Shown here: one piece after another, positions 1 to 11,539 of the stretch
How the letters are laid out: the number at the start of each line of letters is the position of its first letter
Numbering within the stretch: position 1 is the first letter of the stretch
Assembly: GCF_000003815.2 (NCBI RefSeq)
Contig: NW_023365716.1
Coordinates: forward strand, 512,483-576,482
From: Branchiostoma floridae
Lineage: Eukaryota; Chordata; Leptocardii; Amphioxiformes; Branchiostomatidae
Length of the DNA stretch: 64,000 nucleotides
Direction: 5' to 3'
Made by a program: the position numbers and the translations under genes
Notes under the pieces: model-generated
The model's database searches: none
The model's input: the letters and a program-made list of their open reading frames with translations, nothing else
What the model was told of the DNA's origin: nothing

Positions 1-228
1 AATAAAAGAACATTTCACTTACTTAAAAGGTACTATATAATTATAGAAAACAGTAAAGTGTATCAATTTGTCTCAGAATTTGAAGCAAAGCAGTTTGTCT
101 TAAACAGGCATCTCTACCAGTGCTTTAATCATAGATATTTGTCTCCACTCCCAAATCAGCATTAGCACTAAGACAATGAGCTGTTGTCTTTCATGCAAAT
201 TGCAAACATTGTTCAAAGGTTATCCTAC

Positions 229-474
229 CTGCCGTTTCTGTACCTCCTCCCCATCCGTGATTTTGTAGACGACAGGAAAGATGGCGTTAGTGGTGCGGAG
301 CAGCATGGCGTGTGTGACGTAGAACTGCGCCTGTCCTGCGAAGTCATGCAGACTGAGTCTCCCGATTCCCCGCACGGGTTTGCTGGATACATGCACCCCC
401 GGGGTGGGGTTAAAGACGTCTTGTCTTCTGACCCTCCTCTTTATGTTCCAGAAAGCAACAACGATGACGCCCGT
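229..474 (-). CDS. Gene A Roc exon 2 (switch region, G3 DFAGQ)
   Basis: A 246-bp, phase 0-0 exon coding 82 residues, including SLHDFAGQAQFYVTHAMLLR. DFAGQ fits the DxxGQ G3 motif of Roc and Rab-like GTPases. The acceptor TTCCAG and the donor CAG|GTAGGA are canonical. The gene B copy uses GC at the same donor position. Everything left of 229 is intron; the rest of the gene is outside the window. Confidence 0.85.
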
Positions 475-3400
475 CTGGAATTTTTTGTAATTTCAATGAT
501 TTGCAATGACGTCAGAGTCTGAATCATTAAACGCTGTGGAATTCACTGCACTTTATAAATGTAAAATATATTGATACATTTTGTCAAAATAGTTTATCAT
601 AACGTTTGCCCTGTTTATTTATCATTGATTGAATTGGTTGTTTTTTACCTTTTTCAGAATCTTTCGCAAAGATGTTTTGCCGACCTGCCCGTCTCCACAG
701 AGAAACAGTTTGACTGTTGTCCCCTCCTCAGACCCCACGGATGAGACCAGCTCGCTGTACTCCGCCTGCTTCCGTGTTTCTGTCTGGGGGATGAGTGAAC
801 GGTTAATTTTTTGTCAGGTGATCAGTTGCCATTCAAATGATTCGATGTACCAATAACTTGAAAGACAAAGATCTATCTTGAAAAAGTTTGCTCTGTTGCG
901 ATATGAACAATAGCATTACGATAAAATTTATCTGTCGTGCGTGTGGTTTGCTATGTGACTGTGTGACCATTAAAAGATGTTATCGCAGTTCTACCGTATC
1001 TTGTATGAAATCCTGCTTGGACGGAACAGGAGATTTAATCTTCATCTGCAGTTCACAGTGAGATAGTTATGAGGAGCTGCACAGCTTACCTCCAGCAGTA
1101 GCCGTGTATCTTTGCCCAGTCCCCAAGCATCGTCAACCGGGCGCGTGTTGTTCTGAAATCAGATAATGGAGAACTTTCAGACGTGTTAAACCAATCTGCA
1201 CATTGAATCCTCCTGTAAGAAAACGTGAGAGTAGTCAAGTGAATATAGACATATTTGTAACGTTTCTATCCCATTCATAACCCTGTTGGGATGACATCTG
1301 CGCTACCTGGAATGAGGCGAAGCCATGATGGCAACCTTGATAAAATATGGCGAGCTGCTAATGCAAAATAGCTTATTCAGTTTATTAGCATTTAACCCTC
1401 AAACCACCGTATGGGGTCAAACTGACCCCAGGCGTATATTAATATGTGTTATTATCGCATTTCTGGTCGAAAACAAATTTCCTCTTATGAGTATGTTTGT
1501 GTATATGTCTTATAACTATGTTTTTACCAAGATTGGCTCATTGTTGATTAAGTTATCGTAGAAAGTTTATGCATGGTCATGTGGGGTCAAAACTGACACC
1601 AGTATTGATTTAAACAAACTTTTGAGACCTACACATAAGCAACTTATCATATGATCACGAAATTTTCAGAGAATGATGTACATGTGAAACAGAATTATGG
1701 TAACAACTTTTTCTGTCATTATCATGTTATATGACGACGTTATGACGCCATCTAGCTAATATCGGCCGCCATATTAGATTTTGACCGATGACGTAATCAA
1801 ATTAGCATAAATTATGAACATTGAATTATGAAATTTACATTGAATTCGAAAAGATGTCATGAACAAGTGTGGTTTGCCAAGAAAATCTTAAAACTTGAAT
1901 GTTTAAGCCAAATTTAGAAAATTTCGTAATAAATGTCCCTGTCAGAATTCCGTTGCCATGGCAACATGAAAACTGATGAAATTTTTTTTATTCAATTAAA
2001 ATGTTTTCTATTAACAATTTCTGAAAAGTAACCAAGTTTTGTGGCCCTAGCATAAGCCACTCAGGGGCTATGCGGCATTGAATTTGGTGCAGGCATAATA
2101 AAAAACCTACCAGATCTGAATAGCGTTAGTGCAAATATGGTCCTCAAGATCTTTTGCATAAATTATGATAATGATTGAATTATTTTCACCTTATTATGTC
2201 AAACTGTCCAACATAGATTAAGGAAACTTAACATATATACAAATCACAAAAAAAGACACCCAAAAAGCTGTATTTGTACAAAACACTATATATATGGGGT
2301 CAGTTTTGACCCATACGGCAATCTACGTCACAAAAAAGGAACGGTGGTTTGAGGGTTAACACATTAATTAGATCTTACCTTGTTAGTCACATTGAGATCA
2401 GCTCTGTTCTTAATGAGCAGCTCTACAACCTTGTCATGGCCTCCTTCACACGCTTTATGCAGACCTGTGTCTCCATTCTGTAACACAACAGTTAAAGCAA
2501 TGCTTAAATCAAAGGTCTGGTCATAAGCGGATACCTTTTAATATCAGACTTTTTGGACCAACCACAAACCCTCATTTTTATAGTTTATACAGCCAGACTG
2601 TCATAACCGTGATGGGTATACAATGATTGATTACGAAAACACAATTTAAATACGTTATACAGTCATGACGTTATATGCTTGGTTGTTAAGAATTACAATG
2701 ACCTCCCCTACACGCTTCATGCAGAATTGTGTCTTCGTTTTGAAACAGAACAGTTAAAGCATTGTCAACAAAAAATGTCTGATCATGAGCGGATACCTTG
2801 TCATATCACATGGTCAGGTTGTGTGGATCAATCACAAACCAAAATGTCTATCAATCATACAGCCATAACGACATGATAATAGTTAATGAAGACGGAGGCC
2901 GTGTATCAATCAACAAAATGAAAATATTTTTAAGGTGAAGTTAATCTCTTTATCTAAAGACGTGCCTTGCCTCAGCTCACTTTTTGTGTCTTCTTGAATG
3001 AGCTATATAAACAATAACGTCAATGACCCGTTCTTGACTTGACGTTTGCGGTGACCTAACACCTGCTCAGTGATTTATAACCACCCAGGGAGCGAAGGCG
3101 TTTTGACACCGTAACTGCTTCAGGTGGGTCATTAACCTTGAATTAATTCAATTAATCTGCAGTTTTGTTATAGGCCCTTAGTTAACGTTCTTACCTTGTT
3201 AGTCACATTGAGATCAGCTCCGTTCTCGATGAGCAGCTCCACAACCTTGTCATGACCTCCTGCACACGCGTAATGCAGACCTGTCCATCCATGCTGTAAC
3301 ACAACAGTTAAAGCAATGCTTAAATCAAAGGTCTGGTCATAAGCGGATACCTTATAATATAAGACGTTTTGGACCAACCACAAACCCTCAATTTTTACAG

Positions 3401-6400
3401 TTCATACAGCCAGAATGTCATAAACCTGATGGGTATAGAATGATTGATTACGAAACCACAATCTAAATAAGTTATACAGTCATGACGTTATATGTTTGGT
3501 TGTTAAGAATTATAATGACCTCCCCTACACGCTTTGTGCAGAATTGTGTCTTCTCTTTGTAAAACATCAGTTAAAGTATTTTCTAAAAGGAATTTCTGCT
3601 CATGAGCGGATACCTTATAATATCAGATAGTCAGGTTGTGTGGATCGATCACAAATCACAATGTCTATCGGTTATACAGTCATAACGCCATGAGCATGGT
3701 TAATGAAGACGGAGGCCGTGTATCAATCAATAATGGGTCAATAATGCAGACTTGAATCAATGACGGCGAAGGATTCGGTTATCATCATGACATAACAGAA
3801 GGTTCTACTTTATTAAAATGCACATTTAAGTCATTTACAATAAAATGAAAACATTCTAAAAATAAAGTTTCTATCTTTATCTAAAGACGCGCCTTGCCCC
3901 AGCTCACTTCTTTTCGTCTTCTTGAATTAGCTATGCAAATAATTTTAACGTAAATGACCCGTTTTCCCCCCTATGTTTGCAGTGACCTAACACCTGCTCA
4001 GTGATATATAACCACCCAGGGAGCGAAGACGTTCTGACACTGTAACCGCTTCAGGCGGGTCATTAACCTTTAAATAGTTTAATTAATCTGCAGTTTTGTT
4101 ATAGGCCGTTAGTTTACGTTTTTACCTTGTTAGTCACATTGACGTCAGCCCCGTTCTTGATGAGCAGCTCCACAACCTTGTAATGACCTCCAACACACGC
4201 GTAATGCAGACCTATGTCTCCGTCCTGTAACACAACAGTTAAAGCGATGCTTAATAACACAACAGTTAAAGCGATGCTTAAACCAAAGTTCTGGTCATAA
4301 GCGGATACCTTATAATATCAGACTTTTTGGACCAACCACAAAACCTTATTCTATGGTTCATACAGCCAGAATGTCATTACCCTGATGGGTATACAATGAT
4401 TGATTACGAAACCACAATTTAAATAAGTTATTTACTTGGTTGTTAAAAATTGTAATGACCTTTCCTACATGCTTCATGCAGAATTGTGTCTTCGATTTGT
4501 AACACAACAGTTAAAGCATTGTCAACAAGAAATGTCTGATCATGAGCGGGTACCTTGTAATGTCACATGATCAGGTTGTGTGGATCGATCACAAACCACA
4601 ATGTCTATCGGTTATACAGTCATAACGCCATGAGCATAGTTAATGAAGACGGAGACCATGTATCAATCAATAATTGGTCAATAATGCAGACTTGAATCAA
4701 TGAAAGTAAAGGATTCGGTTATTATCATAACAGCTACGGCCGCGTGGCGCGTTGGTACACCCGAACCCTCGATCTCGGAAGTTAAGCAACGCGCGGTCCG
4801 GATAGTGCTTGGATGGGGGACCAACCAAGGACGTCCGGATTGCTGTAGCCTCAAGAATTTTTCCACGAAATCGTCTTCCTAGAGGGACGTAAAACGGGGG
4901 TCCCGTGCTCGAGGAGGTGCCTCGACCACGTTAAACAGCCTCATTACCCTCACTCTGGGTACCTACTGGCTGGCAAAATACACCAGATGATTATCATAAC
5001 AGGATTCGATTATCATTTTAACATAACAGGAGGATCTACTTTATCAAAATGCATGTTTAAATCATTTGCAACGACATGAAAATATTCTTAAGATGAAGTT
5101 TCTATCTTTATCTAAAGACGTGCCTTGTCTCAGCTGACTTCATGGTGTCTTCTAGAAATTAGCTATATAAACAATAACGTCAATGACCCGTTTTTGACTT
5201 GGCCTTTGCAGTCACCTAACACCTGCTCAGTGATCTATAAACACCCAGGGAGCGAAGGCGTTTTGACACCGTAACCGCTTCAGGTGGGTCATTAACTTTT
5301 AATTAATTTAATCAATCTGCAGTTTTGTTATAGGCCGTTAATTTACGTTCTTACATTGTTAGTCACATTGAGATTAGCTCCGTTCTTGATGAGCAGCTCC
5401 ACAATCTTGTCATGACCTTCATCACACGCTTTATGCAGACCTGTGTCTCCGTGCTATAACACAACAGTTAAATCATTGTCAACAAGAAATGTCTGATCAT
5501 GAGCGGATACCTTGTAATATCACATAGTCAGGTTGTGTGGATCTATCACAAACTACAATGTCTGTCGGTTGTACAGTTATAACGCCATAAGCATGGTTAA
5601 TGAAGACGGAGGCCGTGTATCAATCAATAATGGGTCAATGATGCAGACTTGAATCAATGAAGGCGAAGGTTTCGGTTATTATCATAACATAACAGGAGGG
5701 TCTACTTTATTAAAATGCACGTTTAGATCATTTCCAATGAAATGAAAATATTCGTATGATGAAGTTTCTATCTTTATCGAAAGACGTTTCTTGCCTCAGC
5801 TCACTTCAATGTGTCTTCTTTAATTAGCTATATAAACAATGACGTTAACGTCAATGACCCGTTTTTTACTTTTGTAGTGACCTAACACCTGCTCAGTGAA
5901 CTATAACCACCCAGGGAACGAAGGCGTTTTGACACCGTAATCGCTTTAGGCGGGTCATTAACATTTAATTAATTTAATTAATCTGCAGTTTTGTTATAGG
6001 CTGTCAGTTTACGTTCTTACCCGGTTAGTCACATTGAGATCAGCTCCGTTCTTGATGAGCAGCTCAACAACATTGTCATGACCTCCCCTACACGCGTAAT
6101 GCAGACCTGTCCATCCGTCCTGTAACACAACAGTTAAAGCAATGCTCACAGCAAAGTCCTGGTCATAAGCGGATACCTTGTAATATCAGACTTTTTGGAC
6201 CAACTAAAAACCCTCATTTTACAGTTCATACAGCCAAAATGCCATAATCCTGATAGGTATACAATGATTGATTACGAAACCACAATTTAAATACGTTATA
6301 CAGTCATGACGTTATATGCTTGGTTGTTAAGAATTGTAATGACCTCCCCTACACGCTTCATGCAGAATTGTGTCTTGGCTTTGTAACACAACAGTTAGAT

Positions 6401-9400
6401 CATTGTCAACAAGAAAAGTCTTATCATGAGCGTATACCTTGTAATATCACATAGTCAGGTTGTGTGGATCGATAACAAACCACAATGTCTATCGGTTATA
6501 AAGTAATAACACTATAAACATAGTTAATAAAGATGGCGGCCGTGTATCAATCAATAATTGGTCAATAATGCAGACTTGATTCAATAAATTCGAAGGATTC
6601 GGTTATTATCATAACAGGAGGTTCTACTTTATTAAAATGAACGTTAAAATCATTTACAATGAAATGAAAATATTCTTAAGGTGAAGTTTCTATATTTATC
6701 TAAATATGTGCCTTGCCTCAGCTCACTTTTTGTGTCTTCTTGAAATAGCTATATAAACAATAACGTTAATGACCCGATTTTGACTTGACGTTTGCAGTGA
6801 CCTAACACCTGCTCAGTGATTTATAACCACCCAGGGAGCGAAGGCGTTTTGACACCGTAACCGCTTCAGGTGGGTCAGTAACCCTTAATTATTTAATCAA
6901 TCTGCAGTTTTGTTATAGGCCGTTAATTTACGTTCTTACATTGTTAGTCACATTGAGATTAGCTCCGTTCTTGATGAGCAGCTCCACAATCTTGTCATGA
7001 CCTTCATCACACGCTTTATGCAGACCTGTGTCTCCGTGCTATAACACAACAGTTAAAGCAATGGTTAAATCAAAACTTTGGTCATAAGACCTCCCTTACA
7101 CGCTTCATGCAGAATTGTGACTTCGCTTTGTAACACAACAGTTAAATCATTGTCAACAAGAAATGTCTGATCATGAGCGGATACCTTGTAATATCACATA
7201 GGTTGTGTGGATCGATCACAAATCAAAATGCCTGTCGGTTGTACAGTCATAACGCCATAAGCATGGTTAATGAAGACGGAGGCCGTGTATCAATCAGTAA
7301 TGGGTCAATAATGTAGACTTGAACCGATGAAGGCGAACGATTCGGTTATTATCATAACAGGAGGTTCTACTTTATTAAAATGAACGTTAAAATCCTTTAC
7401 AATGAATTGGACATATTCTTAAGGTAAAGTTTCTATCTAAAGTTGTGCCTTGTCTCAGCTCACTTTATGTATCTTCTTGAATTAGCTATATTAACAATAA
7501 CGTCAATGACCCGTTTTTGACTTGACGTTTGCAGTGACCTAACACCTGCTCAGTGATCTATAACCACCCAGGGAGCGAAGGCGTTTTGACACCGTAACCG
7601 CTTCAAGCGGGTCATTACCCTTTAATCAATTTAATTAATCTGCAGTTTTGTTATAGGTCGTTAGTTTACGTTCTTACCGCGTTAGTCAAATTGACGTCAG
7701 CTCCGTTCTTGATGAACAGCTCTACAACCTTGTCACGACCCCATCCACACGCTTCATGCAGACCTGTGTCTCCGGTCTGTAACACAACAGTAAAAGCAAT
7801 GCTTAAATCAAAGGTCTGGCCATAAGCGGATAACCTTGTCATGACCTCTCTAACACGCTTTATGCACACCTTTGTCTATGTCCTATAACACAACAGTTAA
7901 AGCAGAGGTTAAATCAAATGTCTGTTCATAAGCGGATACCTTGTAATATCAAACTTTTTTAACCAACCACAAAACCTCATTTTATAGTAAGTTGATACAT
8001 ATAGTTGATGGGTATACAATGATTCATTACAAAGCCACAATTTAGATACATTATACAGTCATAACGTTATATGCTTGGTTGTTAATAATTGTAATGACCT
8101 ACCTACACGCTTCATGCAGAATTGTGTCCTCGCTTTGTAACACATGCAACAGTTAAAGCATTGTCAACAAGAAATGTCTGATCATGAGCGGATACCTTGT
8201 AAAATCACATGGTCAGGTTGTATGAATCGATCACAAACCACAATGTCTGTCAGTTATACATGTACAGTCATAGCGCCATAAGCATGGCTAATGAAGACGG
8301 AGGCCGTGTATCAATCAAGAATGGGTCAAAATTGTAGAATTTAATCAATGAAGGCGAAGGATTCTGTTATTATCATAACATAACAGGAGGGTCTACTTTA
8401 TTAAAATGTTTAAATCATTTCCAATGAAATGAAAATATTCGTATGATGAAGTTTCTATCTTTATCTAATGACCGTTTTGACTCGGCGTTTACAATGACCT
8501 AACACCTGCTCAGTGATCTATGACCACCCCGGGAGCGAAGGCGTTACGTCTCCGTAATCGGCTAGGGTGGGTCATTAACCTTTAATGTACATTGTTATCG
8601 GCTGTTAGTTTACAATCTTACCCAGTTAGTCACATTGACATTAGCTCCGTTCTTGATGAGCAGCTCCACAACCTTGACATGACCTCCTGCACACGCTCTA
8701 TGCAGACCTGTGTCTCCGTACTGTAACACAAGAGTTAAAGCAATGGTTACAACAAAGGCCTGATAATGAGCGAATACCTTGCACTATCACAAGGACAGCC
8801 TGTGTGCACCAATCACAAATCTGCATTTGCAACCAGCACGTCAAATGAAGGAATAATGAAGAAAAAAAGCCGTGTGTCAATGATGGGGAGGGATTAAGTT
8901 ATTATCATAACTAAACATTAATTAGCTTTACTTTTGACTTGTTAACAGTGCAATTAAACATTTATAAGCTCAGCTGTCAACCTTTATATAATTAAATTGG
9001 TCTAATCCATTGTGTCAGTTTAACTTAATCTCCAAGCAGATCCTGCGTAGCATAAGACAGTAACAAAGCTGGGGAAGGAGTTTAGCCGGCAGAGGATTAC
9101 GATTAAGTTTAACTAGCTACTTGACTATTGCAATTGAACGGCCAGGTAAAACAGCATATGATCGGTTTATCGGAGAGAAGCAAGATATCGATCTGTGGGA
9201 AGACTGGCTGTGGTCTTTAATTGCAATTCAATCACGATGACTTTGTGAACTGTTTACGATGCATAACATAATGCTTTAAATAATAGGAACCCGCCTATTT
9301 TCGCCCAAACGCTGCGACATTTGAAAGCCTTTTAGTGAAATCTTTTCACCGGGACCACTCTGTATCAGTCGGATTTTTCTGATTCTACATTAGTGGCTCT

Positions 9401-9659
9401 CTCAGTTCCCTTTTTAACGTAGAGGTCTCGGGGGGATGATGAAATTTGACGTTGTCACGTTACACATATGAAATAGAGTTCTCCACGAAACGTACTCGTA
9501 TGTAATGGTATTGAAAATCAATCTCAAGCGAGCCTCTCCACCTTTGTCGGTGGTACTCACCTCGTCCTCTGTATTGACGTCCACTCCTGCCTCCAGCCCT
9601 CTTCGGACTTTCTCTACATCCCCATATTTGGCAGCCTGGAGGAAGTCCCTCCGGTCCAT
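229..9659 (-). CDS. Gene A: ankyrin-ROCO protein, 3' part beyond the left edge
   Basis: Partial gene read leftwards. Exons (plus coordinates): 9561-9659 (start), ankyrin exons 8622-8720, 7678-7776, 6940-7038, 6021-6119, 5355-5453, 4126-4224, 3195-3293, 2379-2477, linker 1090-1152, Roc exons 649-783 and 229-474. All visible exons are phase 0, so 445 residues read without a stop: N-terminal cap 1-33, eight 33-residue ankyrin repeats 34-297, linker 298-318, then a Roc (Ras-of-complex) GTPase domain with P-loop GDGQVGKTS and switch motif DFAGQ. Family knowledge: ROCO proteins couple a Roc GTPase to a COR domain; here ankyrin repeats replace the usual LRRs, as in DAPK1. COR and later exons lie outside the window. 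It is a tandem paralogue of gene B (16806-33305), with eight instead of six ankyrin exons. The start is the ATG before MDRRDFLQAA, matched by the gene B start. Role in immune or death signalling is inferred. Confidence 0.85.
649..783 (-). CDS. Gene A Roc exon 1 (P-loop)
   Basis: A 135-bp, phase 0-0 exon. It carries the G1/Walker A motif LFLCGDGQVGKTSLRKILKK, the nucleotide-binding loop of a Ras-like Roc GTPase. The GKT residues that bind phosphate are intact. The gene B counterpart (27622-27756) differs at very few residues. Confidence 0.9.
1090..1152 (-). CDS. Gene A linker exon between ankyrin repeats and Roc
   Basis: A 63-bp, phase 0-0 exon coding NNTRPVDDAWGLGKDTRLLL then E, between an AG acceptor and a GTAAGC donor. 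The gene B counterpart is 28065-28127, with the same length and phase. Confidence 0.8.
1396..2355. mobile_element. piggyBac-like non-autonomous element in gene A intron
   Basis: A 960-bp insertion bordered by TTAA on both sides (1392-1395 and 2356-2359), with inverted termini CCCTCAAACCACCGTATGGG and its mirror at the right end. Subterminal repeats of GGGGTCAAACTGACCCC type follow. TTAA targets and CCCT/AGGG ends fit piggyBac-like elements. There is no transposase reading frame. The paralogous gene B intron has the uninterrupted site (about 28361-28386), so the insertion postdates the duplication. Confidence 0.85.
2379..2477 (-). CDS. Gene A ankyrin exon 8 (last)
   Basis: A 99-bp, phase 0-0 exon coding NGDTGLHKACEGGHDKVVEL then LIKNRADLNVTNK. 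The piggyBac-like insertion 1396-2355 lies just downstream in the following intron. Confidence 0.85.
3195..3293 (-). CDS. Gene A ankyrin exon 7
   Basis: A 99-bp, phase 0-0 exon coding HGWTGLHYACAGGHDKVVEL then LIENGADLNVTNK. An AG acceptor and a GTAAG donor flank it. Confidence 0.85.
4126..4224 (-). CDS. Gene A ankyrin exon 6
   Basis: A 99-bp, phase 0-0 exon coding DGDIGLHYACVGGHYKVVEL then LIKNGADVNVTNK. It has AG and GTAAA borders. A SINE sits in the intron to its right (4734-4989). Confidence 0.85.
4734..4989 (+). mobile_element. SINE with a 5S-rRNA-derived head
   Basis: A 256-bp retroposon flanked by a 13-bp target duplication ATTATCATAACAG (4721-4733 and 4990-5002). The head (about 4733-4850) is a diverged 5S rRNA: it keeps GATCTCGGAAGTTAAGCA and GTGCTTGGATGGGGGACC (internal promoter boxes) and pairs GCTACGGCC with a terminal GCTGTAGCC. 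The tail contains ACGTAAAACGGGGGTCCCGT and ends AATACACCAGATG. This fits a SINE3-type element rather than a functional 5S gene. Confidence 0.8.
5355..5453 (-). CDS. Gene A ankyrin exon 5
   Basis: A 99-bp, phase 0-0 exon whose sequence is identical to 6940-7038. The left flank is also nearly identical for about 50 bp. The right flank diverges soon after the acceptor, so the shared tract is only about 150 bp. Confidence 0.85.
6021..6119 (-). CDS. Gene A ankyrin exon 4
   Basis: A 99-bp, phase 0-0 exon coding one ankyrin repeat beginning DGWTGLHYACRGGHDNVVEL and ending NVTNR. An AG acceptor and a GTAAG donor flank it. Confidence 0.85.
6940..7038 (-). CDS. Gene A ankyrin exon 3
   Basis: A 99-bp, phase 0-0 exon coding HGDTGLHKACDEGHDKIVEL then LIKNGANLNVTNN. 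The exon is identical in sequence to ankyrin exon 5 (5355-5453), which points to recent gene conversion or duplication. Confidence 0.85.
7678..7776 (-). CDS. Gene A ankyrin exon 2
   Basis: A 99-bp, phase 0-0 exon coding one ankyrin repeat (TGDTGLHEACGWGRDKVVEL then FIKNGADVNLTNA), with AG and GTAAG borders. About 55 bp to the right lies a degenerate half-exon with an in-frame stop. Confidence 0.85.
8622..8720 (-). CDS. Gene A ankyrin exon 1
   Basis: A 99-bp, phase 0-0 exon coding one ankyrin repeat (YGDTGLHRACAGGHVKVVEL then LIKNGANVNVTNW). An AG acceptor and a GTAAG donor flank it. It is the first of eight one-repeat exons. Confidence 0.85.
9028..9110. mobile_element. Short MITE remnant (TAATCTCCAAGCAGATCC family)
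   Basis: The stretch begins TTAATCTCCAAGCAGATCCT and continues with CATAAGACAGTAACAAAGCTGG and GTTTAGCCGGCAGAGGATTA. The same order of phrases occurs, reverse-complemented, at 49086-49226. Two copies of one family at unlinked places support a mobile origin. It lies in intron 1 of gene A. Confidence 0.5.
9561..9659 (-). CDS. Gene A exon 1 (start codon, N-terminal ankyrin cap)
   Basis: This 99-bp exon starts at the ATG (9657-9659) and ends at a GTGAGT donor. It codes 33 residues beginning MDRRDFLQAAKYGDVEKV, the helix pair of an N-terminal ankyrin cap, and ends in GVDVNTEDE, phase 0. Gene B has an equivalent 99-bp exon at 33207-33305, which supports this start. Confidence 0.85.
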
Positions 9660-10551
9660 GGTCACCTGTTTATAACCTAGTTCATAGGAAATATGAACAC
9701 GACTTAAGAGAATGTTCATATGAAAAACTCTGAATGAATCACCTTAGTGATGTAAATCATTTTTTTTACTCAGTGCTCTATATATATCACTGCTGGAGTA
9801 GAGCACTGAAAATGAAGAAACGTCTTAACCGCTGTTATATATATATATAACGTTATATATATACTCGATTCAGTGAAAGTAGTTAAACTAGATGCTGATA
9901 TTACCATTCAAATATGCATAAATTAAAGTACTATGCATTCTGTTTGTATCTGACACACATCTGTACACAATACCTTCAGTGATGTTTATGTGACATATTA
10001 TACGTCGTAGAGTGCATTTTATAAAATATACAAATAAGACGCTCGGTCGCTCACTCGGTGATTATAGGGGGTTTGGCATTGCCCGACTGCCAAAGAAGTT
10101 TATCAACTAGTTAGGCAAAAGCAGCATACCCTCTGGGTACCAAACTCCGCCCGTTTGGCGCTGTAGGGCCATCGTGGATTGCTAGTGGGCGCTTCAGCAC
10201 GGCCTAAAGTACTTGACACACATAGTCGTATTAAAAAAAATACAATTTTCATTCCTGCAAATTATGTCACTGAATTCCATTTTTCCCAGACATAGATTAC
10301 ATCCAAATGTGAATCGGTCCATATCTGGTAACAAATATCGATTTCTATCTTGAAATAGAATTACATTATACTTGGAAATCAATTACTCAGTTTACTGAAA
10401 GGACCACCATATAGAATCACAGATACATAAAACAAGTTAGTATGTACATAGTTCTGGAAGAATCAAAATATCATGCCATGTCCTCTTATCGCAATGCCGC
10501 AAGTTTAAGTGTTAGTATTATGTATACGTAAGCAGTCACCCAAATGCTTAC

Positions 10552-10665
10552 CTCAGAGTTGGTTCAGCACATTTGAGCTCGTCCCAGCTGACCACCCTGA
10601 CCAGGTAAGCATGTCCTTCAGACAGGAAGACCGCCACATGCCAGCCCAGCTCCCTGGCACCCGTT
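10552..10665 (-). CDS. Possible orphan exon, unknown product
   Basis: A 114-bp open segment flanked by a pyrimidine-rich AG acceptor and a strong GTAAGC donor, symmetric phase 2-2. It codes TGARELGWHVAVFLSEGHAY then LVRVVSWDELKCAEPTL. The composition looks coding, but no partner exon is evident on either side and I do not recognise the domain. It may be a relic of a duplicated gene between A and B. Confidence 0.35.
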
Positions 10666-10857
10666 CTACCACAGATTCGATGTGAAAACGAAAAAAAAAT
10701 CAATGTAAAAAGTAAACTACAAGAAGGTTCTGGAAATAAACAATGTGTGAAGGCGTTGTCCCTACGTGAGTTTGCACCCGTCAGACAGGTTCTGACGTCA
10801 TTACAGTCAGGTGGGGATCGGAGAGCGATCTTGGCTGTCAGCTTGCGAGTGGATTTA

Positions 10858-11435
10858 CGAGGGGCATTCAATAAGTAATGGCCCTGACCCATTTCCCATA
10901 GCAGGAGATTAATGAAACTTGGCACAGTTATTAGTCTTTCTCTTCATAGGAACCACCCAGAGTTTTGCATTTCTCCCATCATTTGATGTAGCTCTGGACA
11001 CCGTTCTTGTAGGACATCCCAGGTTGGTCCTCCGACAGATGCCTCATCAATGGCAGAAGAGGGACGACCAGGTCTGGGAGCTGTTTCCACAGACTTCCGA
11101 CCTTGTTTTAATTCAGGATGCCAGCGTTTTACAAGGTCATATGATGGGGCATCATCACCATGAGTTTTTTTCATTTCATCAAAAGTCTCCTTTGGTGTGC
11201 GTCCTTTCAAATACAAAAACCGGATCACTGCGCGACACTCAACTTGCTCCATTTCACACCTGGTCCATTTCACACCTGACTCAGTTCAAACACCAGTAAA
11301 TCAGTAACCACAATTAGTTCAGAGCTGTTTTTTGCAACATAACCCATAGAGATATGACTCATTACACATGCAAAATTTCATCTAGATCAGACAACTGGAA
11401 GTGGGTCAGGGCCATTACTTATTGAATGCCCCTCG
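10858..11435 (-). mobile_element. Deleted mariner-type transposon
   Basis: A 578-bp element between TA duplications (10856-10857 and 11436-11437). It has about 34-bp inverted repeats starting CGAGGGGCATTCAATAAGTA. The minus strand codes the N-terminal part of a mariner/SETMAR-like transposase (phrases FLYLKGRTPKETFDEMKK, APSYDLVKRWH, SVETAPRPGRPSSAIDEA), which is the helix-turn-helix DNA-binding region. The catalytic DDD half is missing, so it can move only with help in trans. Confidence 0.85.
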
Positions 11436-11539
11436 TATGGCAGTTGGTGTTTTTAAAAAAGCTGCACAAACTGATTTTCACAAGTTTATATTCTCAGTTA
11501 ATCTGAAATGACTATGTAACAATTTAAAGGTGTACACAA

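Larger units (their letters stand above)
2480..8600 (-). repeat. Tandemly duplicated ankyrin-exon units of gene A (introns included)
   Basis: Introns between the ankyrin exons are themselves repeats, mostly 0.7-0.95 kb apart. Each holds a shared block of recurring phrases such as CACCTGCTCAGTGATCTATA and GTTATACAGTCATAACG. Many units also hold a dead half ankyrin exon, for example near 2698-2760, 3519-3570, 4453-4515, 6338-6395, 7087-7145 and 8094-8155. There the first half of the exon survives, but the acceptor AG and the second half are gone. The same unit type fills gene B (28.4-32.7 kb). Confidence 0.8.

Noticed and set aside
4733-4850. Functional 5S rRNA gene
   Set aside because: The sequence is diverged in stems, carries a SINE tail and sits between retroposition duplications; no terminator T-run follows the 5S part.
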